Below are positions 37,501-48,716 of a stretch of 64,000 nt of DNA, in pieces. The notes below the pieces were generated by a model, which did not search any database, was not told the DNA's origin, and saw only the letters and a program-made list of their open reading frames with translations. The DNA comes from Tetrahymena thermophila SB210 (Eukaryota > Ciliophora > Oligohymenophorea > Hymenostomatida > Tetrahymenidae). The stretch is from the NCBI RefSeq assembly GCF_000189635.1, contig NW_002475984.1, forward strand, positions 1,328 through 65,327, written 5' to 3'. Made by a program: the position numbers and the translations under genes. The stretch's first letter is position 1. Every line of letters begins with the position of its first letter.

Positions 37501-39212
37501 GAATTTAAAATATCACAATCCAAAACAAAGAACTGTTTTTACTATAGATTAAGTGTCAAATTTGAGAGATTAATGCAATTTGCAAAAGCAGAACATAAGC
37601 CTGATGCACCCATTTCACCAATTTAATTGTAACTTTTTAAATATTGAAGAAAAAATATATAATTAAATAGTTAATTAGGAGGAAAAAATGAAGAAAAAAT
37701 ATGAAATAATAAGATTAATTAATTAATAATAATAATAGCAAAAGTTGAAAATAAATGATGAGCTAAATTATCAAAGAAAGAACAAAAAAAAGCAAGCACA
37801 ATAAAAAGAAAAAGAAAAATGAGCTTTATTGTTTTTAATTAGTTTTTATTATTAAAAATATCACAATCCAAAACAAAAAAACTGTTTTTACTCTAGATTA
37901 ACTGTCAAATTTGAGAGATTTATGCAATTTGCTAAAGCAAAACCTAAGCATGATGCACCTTCATCACCAATTAATTTCTGAGTGTATAAATACATATATT
38001 TATGTACGAGTATATTATTATTATCACCATTTTAATTGCGACTTTTTAAATATTGAAAAAAAAAAAATATGATTAAATAGAGTAAGTTGCCATACAAACT
38101 TACAAAAAGCGAGATTTATAAACCAGTTTTTACATTTTAAAAAATTAAAATTTTAAATATTTTATATGAATTTTTTTTAATTTAGGTTTTCAAAATTTAT
38201 TTTTTTCAAAAAAAATTACAGATAAGAATATGCGATATATATTATTTAAAATTTTACGTTTTTTAAATTTAAAGCTTTCTAAAAATTAAAAAATAAAGCT
38301 GCTTTAAGCTTATTTAGCTTTATTTATTATGTTATTAAGATTTATTAAATTTCGCCTTTTATAAATTAAATAGGCATTTAACTCTAGTTAATTAGGAGGA
38401 AAAAATGAAGAAAAAATATGATAAGATTAGTTAATAATTAATAAATTTAACAAAGAATGAATAAATAAGAAATAATAATATAAAGAAAAAGGAAAACAAA
38501 TCAAATCAAATAAATTAAAATATCTTTAATGTTTTAAATTAACTTTTATAATTAAAAATATTACAATGCTAAAAAAATAAACTACTTTTATTTAGTGTAA
38601 GTTTTAATAGCAAAAAACGAAGAAAAAATATCAAATAATAAATAATTAAAAATTGGAAAGAAAATTAAGTTAAAATAGTTAAAAAATTTAATTTTTGTAA
38701 AAATCAATCAACAAATAATGATGATAATTTCTTTAATTAAATAATTTGAAAATTAAATGTACAAAAAATATTAATAATAATAAAAGTAATTTTTTTAATT
38801 AATTATACTTCAGATCAATATGGAGAACCTAATGAGATAAAAGAGAAGAGCTTAAAAACTTTTTTTTATTAATTAATATAAATTTAAAGGATATTAATAA
38901 AAAAATTAATAATTACTTCTTCTAAATTGTTATATTTTTTAATCTATTATATCATTTATTTATTTTTTCAAAAATATTGATTAGCAATTTATGAAATTTA
39001 ATTAATTATAAATGGATAAAAAGAACAAATAAATACAATAATTAATTATCAAATATTAATTTATATATTTGGTTTTATGAAGAGATAGATATCACAGAAA
39101 AATTAATTTAACATTCACTATTATAAATTTAATATTTGTATAAAACATACACTTAAAAATATATATAGTAGGAATTAGAGATGGCCAGTTATTTATTTAT
39201 TTATTTAGTCAT
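34241..39212 (-). CDS. LRR gene C: 10 LRR exons, one interrupted, one lost
   Basis: The last exon is 34241-34340 (YLKSKRLVVFNFIM..., TGA). LRR exons start at 34569, 34910, 35253, 35591, 35935, 36283, 36850, 37195, 37543 and 37892. The unit expected near 36600 has lost its exon and carries 82 bp of foreign filler. The exon at 37892 is 150 bp because of a 60-bp insertion (49 bp plus an 11-bp target duplication) that stays in frame with no TGA. The 50-bp 5' exon is 38809-38858, and an exon relic lies at 38591-38611. ATG at 39210-39212 is followed by an ATTT-microsatellite that shifts frame relative to gene B. Immediately upstream the sequence jumps to the 3' flank of gene D. Probably partly functional at best. 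Confidence 0.65.
36584..36665. other. 82-bp filler replacing one LRR exon
   Basis: Left of 36584 the sequence matches the normal intron (...TTTTTAATTAG). Right of 36665 it matches a later part of the same unit (AATAATAAGATTAAT). Between them, the exon and its flanks are missing and replaced by unrelated, less AT-rich DNA (for example TTACCCCTATTGCCCTAAAA). This has the form of an end-joining deletion with inserted DNA. Source unknown. Confidence 0.75.
37974..38022. mobile_element. 49-bp insertion with target duplication, probably a truncated SINE tail
   Basis: It is flanked by ATCACCAATTA (37963-37973) and ATCACCATTTT (38023-38033). It resembles the 3' end of the SINE-like element at 43531: a C-GAGTG start, ATGT-CGAGTAT, then a short simple-repeat tail. 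Together with the duplication it adds 60 bp, 20 codons, to an LRR exon without a TGA. Confidence 0.55.
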
Positions 39213-39213
39213 A
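38185..39213. repeat. Segmental duplication, copy 1 of the C/D 5' region
   Basis: Nearly identical to 47196-48252: the same 5' exons, exon relic and leader, ending at TAGTCATA in both. After this point the two copies diverge abruptly, marking a recombination breakpoint at about 39213. Confidence 0.88.
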
Positions 39214-39675
39214 ACCAAAAAAATTAAAATAAAAAGTAAAATTTAATTTATCCCTGAGATTTTATTTAAATCATGGTATCTAATTAATTAATCATGATAA
39301 ATAAAAAAAGGATAGAAATATGATTGATGAATAATATTTAAGATTAAAATATAACTGACATATAAAAGCTTAGCATTTATATAATTTAATAAGATAAAAT
39401 ATAACACTATTAAATTATTTGATCATTTTTGGAGAAACAAGGTCAAATTACTTTAGAGGATTTAATTTATTTAAGTAAATTTAATTTTTAAATTTTTTTA
39501 TTTTTTATAAATTATTTATTTACTTACAAAAATGAATGATATTTATAAAAAAAAAATAAATTATAAAATCTATTTATCTATCTATTTATATTTTAGGTTA
39601 AAAACACTTTTACAAAATATTAAATAATAAAATATTTAATATTATACAAACATTTTATATTTATTCATCATTTTA
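39214..39675. other. Spacer between LRR genes C and D
   Basis: Consists wholly of the duplicated 3' flank described at 33775. It has no promoter-like unique sequence of its own, unlike the B/C spacer, so gene C may lack its original upstream region. Confidence 0.5.
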
Positions 39676-39998
39676 TCACTAGTTAATTGTTTTTATAATG
39701 AAATTAAAGACAACTAATCTTTTTAATTTAAGATACTTGTTTAATACTTTGATTTTTTATGATTCATTCATTAAGCTTTAACTTTTATAATAAATTTGTG
39801 TAAGTTTTAAATAAATTTCAAAATTGAATAAAATTTTAAATTTAAAAATTATTCTTGAAATTAATAAATAAAATAATATTAGCGGAATAAAAAAGATAAA
39901 AAAAATAAATCAAATAAAAGCTATCAAATAAATTCAAAGAGATTTATTGTTTTTTGAATTTAAAATATCACAATCCAAAACAAATAAACTGTTTTTAC
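39215..39998. repeat. Segmental duplication, copy 2 of the C/D 3' flank
   Basis: Partner of 33775-34568. Carries the last exon of gene D (39676-39775). Confidence 0.9.
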
Positions 39999-42900
39999 CC
40001 AATCCGAAGTGTCAAATTTGAGAGATTAATGCAATTTGCTAAAGCAGAGCCTATGCCTGATGCACCCATTTCACCAATTTCATTGCCACTTTTTAAATAT
40101 TGAAGAAAAAATATATCATTAAATAGTTAATTAGAAAGAAAAAATGAAGAAAAAAATGAAATAATAAGATTAATTAATTAATAATAAAAGCAAAAATTGA
40201 AAATAAATGATGAGCTAAATTCACAAAAAAACAACAACAAAAAGCAAGTAAAATAAAAAGAAAAAAAAATTTAGCTTTATTGTTTTTAATTAGTTTTTTG
40301 AATTTAAAATATCACAATCCAAAAAAATAAACTTTTTTTACTCTAGATTAAGTTTCAAATTTGAGAGATTAATGCAATTTGCAAAAGCAGAACATAAGCC
40401 TGATGCACCTTCATCACCAATTTAATTTTCACTTTTTAAATATTGAAGAAAAAATATGTATCAAATAGTTGATTAGAAGGAAAAAATGAAGAAAAAATAT
40501 GAAATAATAAGATTAATTAATTAATTAATAATAATAGCAAAAGTTGAAAATAAATGATAAGTTAAATTGTCAAATATAAAACAAAAAAAAGCAAGCACAA
40601 TAAAAAGAAAAAGAAAAATGAGATTTATTGTTTTTAATTAGTTTTTTTGAATTTAAAATATCACAATCCAAAAAAATAAACTTTTTTTACTCTAGATTAA
40701 GTGTCAAATTTGAGAGATTAATGCAATTTGCAAAAGCAGAACATAAGCCTGATGCACCTTCATCACCAATTTTATTGTAACTTATTAAATATTGAAGAAA
40801 AAATGTAGCATTAAATAGTTAATTAGAAGGAAAAAATGAAGAAAAAATATGAAATAATAAGATTAATTAATTAATTATATATAATAATAGCAAAAATTGA
40901 AAATAAATGATGAGCTAAATTATCAAAGAAAGAACAAAAAAAAACAAGCACAATAAAAAGAAAAAGAAAAATGAGATTTATTGTTTTTAATTAGTTTTTT
41001 GAATTTAAAATATCACAATCCAAAACAAATAAACTGTTTTTACTTAATGTCAAGTCTCAAATTTGAGAGATTTATGCAATTTGCTAAAGCAGAACCTAAG
41101 CCTGATGCACCTTCATCACCAATTTAATTGTCCCTTTTTATATATTGAAGAAATAATATATATTAAATAGTTGATTTGAAGGAAAAAATGAAGAAAAAAT
41201 ATGAAATAATAAGATTAATTAATTAATAATAAAAAAAATAAATGATGATCTAAATTATCAAAGAAAAAACAAAAAAAGCAAGCACAATAAAAAGAAAAAG
41301 AAAAATGAGATTTATTGTTTTTAATTAGTTTTTTTGAATTTAAAATATCACAATCCAAAACAAATAAACCGTTTTTACATAAAGTTAACTGTCAAATCTG
41401 AGAGATTAATGCAATTTACAAAAGCAGAACATAAGGCTGATGCACCTTCATCACCAATTTAATTGCCACTTTTTAAATATTGAAGAAAAAATGTAGCATT
41501 AAATAGTTAATTAGAAGGAAAAAATGAAGAAAAAATATGAAATAATAAGATTAATTAATTAATTAATAATAATAGCAAAAATTGAAAATAAATGATGAGC
41601 TAAATTATCAAAGAAAGAACAAAAAAAAACAAGCACAATAAAAAGAAAAAGAAAAATGAGATTTATTGTTTTTAATTAGTTTTTTGAATTTAAAATATCA
41701 CAATACAAAACAAATAAACTATTTTTACCTAATGTCAAGTGTCAAATTTGAGAGATTTATGCAATTTGCTAAAGCAGAACCTAAGCCTGATGCACCTTCA
41801 TGACCAATTTAATTGTCACTTTTTATATATTGAAGAAATAATTTATATTAAATAGTTGGTTTGAAGGAAAAAATGAAGAAAAAATATGAAATAATAAGAT
41901 TAATTAATTAATTAATAATAAAAGCAAAAATTGAAAATAAATGATGAGCTAAATTAACAAAGAAAGAACAAAAAAAAGCAAGCACAATAAAAAGAAAAAT
42001 GAGCTTTATTGTTTTTAATTTGTTTTTTGAATTTAAAATATCACAATCCAAAACAAATAAACTGTTTTTACACGATCTTAAGTCTCAAATCCGAGAGATT
42101 AATGCAATTTACAAAAGCAGAACATAAGGCTGATGCACCTTCATAACCAATTTAATTGCCACTTTTTAAATATTGAAGAAAAAATGTAGCATTAAATAGT
42201 TAAATAGAAGGAAAAAATGAAGTAAAAATATGAAATAATAAGATTAATTAATTAATAATAATAGCAAAAGTTGAAAATAAATGATGAGCTAAATTATCAA
42301 AGAATGAACAAAAAAAATCAAGCACAATAAAAAGAAAAAGAAAAATGAGCTTTATTGTTTTTAATTAGTTTTTTGAATTTAAAATATTGCAATCAAAAAA
42401 AATAAACTTTTTTTACTCTAGATTAAGTGTCAAATTTGAGAGATTTATGCAATTTTTTAAACCAGAACCTACGCCTGATGCACCTTTATCACCAATTTAA
42501 TTGTGACTTTTTAAATATTGAAGAAAAAATATATAATTAAATAGTTAATTAAGAGGAAAAAATGAAGAAAAAATATGAAATAATAAGATTAATTAATTAA
42601 TAATAATAGCAAAAATTGAAAATAAATGATGAGCTAAATTATCAAAGAAAGAACAAAAAAAAGCAAGCACAATAAAAAGAAAAAGAAAAATGAGCTTTAT
42701 TGTTTTTAATTAGTTTTTTGAATTTAAAATATCACAATCCAAAACAAATAAACTGTTTTTACTAGATTTTAAGTGTCAAATTTGAGAGATTAATGCAATT
42801 TGCTAAAGCAGAACCTAAGCCTTATGCACCTTCATCACCAATTTAATTGTAACTTTTTATATATTGAAGAAATAATTTATATTAAATAGTTAATTAGAAA

Positions 42901-45900
42901 GAAAAAATATGAAATAATAAGATTAATTAATTAATAATAATAGCAAAAGTTGAAAATAAATGATGAGATAAATTAACAAAAAAACAACAAAAAAAAACGA
43001 AGTACAATAAATAGAAAAAGAAAAATGAGCTTTATTGTTTTTAATTAGTTTTTTGAATTTAAAATATCACAATCCAAAACAAATAAACTGTTTTTACCCG
43101 ATGTTAAGTCTCAAATCCGAGAGATTAATGCAATTTACAAAAGCAGAACATAAGGCTGATGCACCTTCATAACCAATTTAATTGCCACTTTTTAAATATT
43201 GAAGAAAAAATGTAGCATTAAATAGTTAATTAGAAGGAAAAAATGAAGAAAAAATATGAAATAATAAAACAGATTAATTAATTAATAATACTAGCAAAAA
43301 TTGAAAATAAATGATGAGCTAAATTATCAAAGAAAGAACAAAAAAAAGCAAGCACAATAAAAAGAAAAACAAAAATGAGCTTTATTGTTTTTAATTAGTT
43401 TTTTGAATTTAAAATATCACAATCCAAAACAAATAAACTATTTTTACATAATTTCAAGTGTCAAATTTGAGAGATTTATGCAATTTGCTAAAGCAGAACC
43501 TAAGCCTGATGCACCTTCATCACCAATTTAAGAAGGGCTAAGCGGCTCGAGTGGGCGAGTCGGAGGGTCTTAGCAGTGATATCGGGGGTTCGAATCCTAT
43601 ACCGCCCCCTTTATTTCGAAAAATTCCATGTAAAAATGTGAATGTTACCAGCGGTCTCCTTGGTAGGAGGGAAGGGCCAAATCTGATAGGTGGTAAAGAG
43701 GAGGCCCCATTCTGAACAGAAGATCTGGAATACAAATGGGAAGCGAGCATAATGCGTAGTCAAATCATGGAAGATTAGTAGAAATGCCATTAGGGTGTAG
43801 GTGACCCTTCCCTTCTAGTATATTACCCACAATTATATATAAATAAATTGGTATACGTATAATAATAATGTATAAGTAATTATATATAGGGCCCCTATCC
43901 CGAGTGCATGTCACCATGTGCGAGTATGTATGTATGTATGTATCACCAATTTAATTGTCCCTTTTTATATATTGAAGAAATAATATATATTAAATTGTTG
44001 ATTTGAAGGAAAAAAAGAAGAAAAAATATGAAATAATAAGATTAATTAATTAATAATAATAGTAAAAGTTGAAAATAAATGATGAGCTAAATTAACAAAG
44101 AAAGAAAGAAAAAAAGCAAGCACAATAAAAAGAAAAATGAGCTTTATTGTTTTTAATTAGTTTTTTGAATTTAAAATATCGCAATCCAAAAAAATAAACT
44201 TTTTTTACTCTAGATTAAGTGTCAAATTTGAGAGATTAATGCAATTTGCAAAAGCAGAACCTAAGCCTGATGCACCTTCATCACCAATATAATTGTAACT
44301 TTTTATATATTGAAGAAATAATTTATATTAAATAGTTGATTTGAAGGAAAAATGAAGAAAAAATATGAAATAATAAGATTAATTAATTAATTAATAATAA
44401 TAGCAAAAATTGAAAATAATTGGTGAGCTAAATTATCAAAGAAAGAACAAAAAAAATCAAGCACAATAAAAAGAAAAAGAAAAATGAGCTTTATTGTTTT
44501 TAATTAGTTTTTTGAATTTAAAATATCACAATCCAAAACAAATAAACTGTTTTTACCCGATTTTAAGTGTCAAATTTGAGAGATTAATGCAATTTGCTAA
44601 AGCAGAACCTAAGCCTGATGCACCGATTGCACCAATTTAATTTGAACTTTTTAAATATTGAAGAAAAAATATATAATTAAATAGTTAATTAAGAGGAAAA
44701 AATGAAGAAAAAATATGAAATTATAAATAAGACTAATTAATTAATAATAATAGAAAAAGTTAAAAATAAATGATGAGCTAAATTATCAAAGAAAGAACAA
44801 AAAAAAGCAAGCACAATAAAAAGAAAAAGAAAAATGAGCTTTATTGTTTTTAATTAGTTTTTTGAATTTAAAATATTGCAATCAAAAAAAATAAACTTTT
44901 TTTACTCTAGATTAAGTGTCAAATTTGAGAGATTAATGCAATTTGCAAAAGCAGAACCTAAGCCTGATGCACCTTCATCACCAATTTAATTGTAACTTTT
45001 TATATATTGAAGAAATAATTTATATTAAATAGTTGATTTGAAGGAAAAAATGAAGAAAAAATATGAAATAATAAGATTAATTAATTAATTAATTAATAAT
45101 AATAGCAAAAATTGAAAATAATTGGTGAGCTAAATTATCAAAGAAAGAACAAAAAAAAGCAAGCACAATAAAAGGAAAAAGAAAAATGAGCTTTATTGTT
45201 TTTAATTAGTTTTTTGAATTTAAAATATCACAATCCAAAACAAATAAACTATTTTTACCTAATGCCAAGTGTCAAATTTGAGAGATTAATGCAATTTGCA
45301 AAAGCAGAACCTAAGCCTGATGCACCTTCATCACCAATTTAATTGTAACTTTTTATATATTGAAGAAATAATTTATATTAAATAGTTGATTTGAAGGAAA
45401 AAATGAAGAAAAAATATGAAATAATAAGATTAATTAATTAATTAATTAATAATAATAGCAAAAATTGAAAATAATTGGTGAGCTAAATTATCAAAGAAAG
45501 AACAAAAAAAAGCAAGCACAATAAAAGGAAAAAGAAAAATGAGCTTTATTGTTTTTAATTAGTTTTTTGAATTTAAAATATCACAATCCAAAACAAATAA
45601 ACTATTTTTACCTAATGCCAAGTGTCAAATTTGAGAGATTTATGCAATTTGCTAAAGCAGAACCTAAGCCTGATGCACCTTCATCACCAATTTAATTGCC
45701 ACTTTTTATATATTGAAGAAATAATATATATTAAATAGTTGATTTGAAGGAAAAAATGAAGAAAAAATATGAAATAATAAGATTAATTAATTAATTAATT
45801 AATAATAATAGCAAAAATTGAAAATAATTGGTGAGCTAAATTATCAAAGAAAGAACAAAAAAAAGCAAGCACAATAAAAAGAAAAACAAAAATGAGCTTT

Positions 45901-48251
45901 ATTGTTTTTAATTAGTTTTTTGAATTTAAAATATCACAATCCAATACAAATAAACTATTTTTACCTAATGTCAAGTGTCAAATTTGAGAGATTTATGCAA
46001 TTTGCTAAAGCAGAACCTAAGCCTGATGCACCTTCATGACCAATTTAATTGCCACTTTTTATATATTGAAGAAATAATATATATTAAATAGTTGATTTGA
46101 AGGAAAAAATGAAGAAAAAATATGAAATAATAAGATTAATTAATTAATAATAAAAGCAAAAATTGAAAATAAATGATGAGCTAAATTAACAAAGAAAGAA
46201 CAAAAAAAGCAAGCACAATAAAAAGAAAAAAAAAAGAAAAATGAGCTTTATTGTTTTTAATTAGTTTTTGAATTTAAAATATCACAATCCAAAACAAATA
46301 AACTATTTTTACCTAATTTCAAGTGTCAAATTTGAGAGATTTATGCAATTTGCTAAAGCAGAACCTAAGCCTGATGCACCTTCATCACCAATTTAATTGT
46401 CCCTTTTTATATATTGAAGAAATAATATATATTAAATTGTTGATTTGAAGGAAAAAATGAAGAAAAATATGAAATAATAATATTAATTAATTAATTAATA
46501 ATAATAGCAAAAGTTGAAAATAAATGATGAGCTAAATTATCAAAGAAAGAACAAAAAAAGTAAGCATAATAAAAAGAAAAAGAAAAATGAGATTTATTGT
46601 TTTTAATTAGTTTTTTGAATTTAAAATATCACAATCCAAAACAAATAAACAGTTTTTACCTAAGCTAAAGTGTCAAATTTGAGAGATTTATGCAATTTTT
46701 TAAACCAGAACCTACGCCTGATGCACCTTTATCACCAATTTAATTGCGACTTTTTAAATATTGAAGAAAAAATATATAATTAAATAGTTAATTAAGAGGA
46801 AAAAATGAAGAAAAAATATGAAATAATAAATAAGACTAATTAATTAATAATAATGGAAAAAGTTAAAAATAAATGATGAGCTAAATTATCAAAGAAAGAA
46901 CAAAAAAAAGCAAGCACAATAAAAAGAAAAAGAAAAATGAGCTTTATTTTTTTTAATTAGTTTTTTGAATTTAAAATCAAAACAAAAAAACTGTTTTTAC
47001 TCTAGATTAACTGTCAAATTTGAGAGATTTATGCAATTTGCTAAAGCAGAACCTAAGCAAGATGCACCTTCATCACAAATTATTTTAGGCTTTTCAAAAA
47101 TTGAGACAACTGGCTGTATACCAATTAAACTAAAAAATAAATAAATAAAATTTGTTAAAAAAATTATTTTTTTTTTATTTTTTTTTTTAATTATAGGTTT
47201 TCAAAATTTATTTTTTTCAAAAAAATTACAGATAAGAATATACGATATATATTATTTAAAATTTTACGTTTTTTAAATTTAAAGCTTTCTAAAAATTAAA
47301 AAATAAAGCTGCTTTAAGCTGATTTAGCTTTATTTATTATGTTATTAAGATATATTAAATTTCGCCTTTTATAAATTAAATAGGCATTTAACTCTAGTTA
47401 ATTAGGAGGAAAAAATGAAGAAAAAATATGATAAGATTAGTTAATAATTAATAAATTTAACAAAGAATGAGAAAATAAGAAATAATAATAAAAAGAAAAA
47501 GGAAAACAAATCAAATCAAATCAAATAAATTAAAAGATCTTTAATGTTTTAAATTAAATTTTATAATTAAAAATACTAGAATTCAAAAAAAATAAACTGC
47601 TTTTATTTAGTGTAAGTTTTAATAGCAAAAAACGAAGAAAAAATATCAAATAGTAAATAATTAAAAATTGGAAAGAAAATTAAGTTAAAATAGTTAAAAA
47701 ATTTAATTTTTGTAAAATCAATCAACAAATAATGATGATAATTTCTTTAATAAAAATTATTTATTTAAATAAATTGAAAATTAAATGTACAAAAAATATT
47801 AAAAATAATAAAAGTAATTTTTTTAATTAATTATACCTCAGATCAATATGGAGAACCTAATGAGATAAAAGAGAAGAGCTTAAAAACTTTTTTTATTAAT
47901 TAATATAAATTTAAAGGATGTTAATAAAAAAATAAATAATTACTTCTTCTAATTTGTTATATTTTTTAATCTATTATATCATTTATTTATTTTTTGAAAA
48001 ATATTGATTAGCAATTTATGAAATTTAATTAATTAATTAATTATAAATGGATAAAAAGAACAAATAAATACAATAATTAATTAATTATCAAATATTAATT
48101 TATATATTTGGTTTTATGAAGAGATAGATATCACAGAAAAATTAATTTAACATTCACTATTATAAATTTAATATTTTTATAAAACATACACTTAAAAATA
48201 TATATAGTAGGAATTAGAGATGGCCAGTTATTTATTTATTTATTTAGTCAT
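39676..48251 (-). CDS. LRR gene D: 20 LRR exons, one hit by a SINE-like insertion
   Basis: The last exon is 39676-39775 (TGA at 39676). LRR exons start at 39999, 40342, 40691, 41044, 41379, 41729, 42072, 42417, 42763, 43098, 43448, 44209, 44557, 44906, 45259, 45612, 45965, 46313, 46660 and 47001. Spacing is very regular (335-353). The exon at 43448 contains a 423-bp insertion that brings a TGA at 43765-43767; since the exon is symmetric, skipping it would restore frame. The 5'-most LRR exon (47001) is 89 bp, out of frame with the 50-bp exon at 47837-47886 unless another acceptor is used. A 5' exon ends at 47944. ATG at 48249-48251 lies next to an ATTT repeat. This is the largest array and shows the freshest duplications. 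Confidence 0.68.
43519..43953. repeat. 12-13-bp target-site duplication around the SINE-like insert
   Basis: ATCACCAATTTA occurs at 43519-43530 and again at 43942-43953, and both copies are followed by A. It is part of the LRR exon consensus, present once in uninterrupted units, so the insertion created the second copy. Confidence 0.88.
43531..43941 (+). mobile_element. tRNA-derived SINE-like retroposon inserted in an LRR exon
   Basis: This 411-bp insert is strikingly G/C-richer than everything around it. Near its left end are a polymerase III A-box-like GGCTCGAGTGGG (43544-43555) and a canonical B box GGTTCGAATCC (43587-43597), spaced as in a tRNA. A D-stem (GGCTC/GAGTC) can pair, but the anticodon and T stems cannot, so it is tRNA-derived rather than a tRNA. 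A ~300-bp body with no long plausible protein follows, then a TATG tetranucleotide tail. Target-site duplication, tRNA head and simple-repeat tail define a SINE. SINEs need a partner LINE; none is visible here. Confidence 0.78.
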
Positions 48252-48252
48252 A
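47196..48252. repeat. Segmental duplication, copy 2 of the C/D 5' region
   Basis: Partner of 38185-39213; slightly longer through small AT-repeat expansions. Confidence 0.88.
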
Positions 48253-48716
48253 TTTGAAAAAATCTAGGAAATTATTTGATGAATAAATAATTATTTCTTT
48301 TAAAATAATTAAGCATATTATATAAAAAAAATAAAAACTATTATAAATTAAAAATATAATATATTTATATTAAAAAGTTATAAAATAAATATTTTATGAT
48401 AAAAAGTAAAATAAAATTATTTAATTAATATAATTAATTATTCTATTTTAAAGCAAATCCATGAATTAATTAAATTCTTAATTCTCCACATCAATAAGAA
48501 TTTAATACATGGAAGTGCTATAATTGATATATAGATTGATAGATAGTTTTTGTTAATAATATATTTAATGAACGTTTTTAGTTTCTTCTTTTTGATATTG
48601 TTTGTATCTATCTAATTAAAAAATATTTGATAAGATTCTACTTTTATTGTGATTGATATTAATTTCAATTAACAAAGCAGACAAGCAAATCAACTGATTA
48701 ATTTAGAAATAAATTC
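48253..48716. other. Divergent intergenic region
   Basis: Separates LRR gene D (minus) from the next gene (plus). AT-rich, with no recognised element; it must hold both promoters. Confidence 0.45.

Noticed and set aside
43534-43608. A tRNA gene at the left end of the G/C-rich insert
   Set aside because: A and B boxes are present, but no anticodon stem forms (GAGGG against AGTGA), the T stem is poor and the acceptor pairs only four bases. It is tRNA-derived, not a tRNA.
43538-43750. 70-residue minus-strand ORF in the SINE-like insert
   Set aside because: It is open only because the insert is G/C-richer; it ends at a TAG that would be Gln in this code and overlaps the Pol III promoter. No protein family.
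21459-47089. CRISPR-like or satellite array
   Set aside because: The regular spacing comes from 90-bp LRR exons with splice sites; spacers are conserved introns, not unique sequences.
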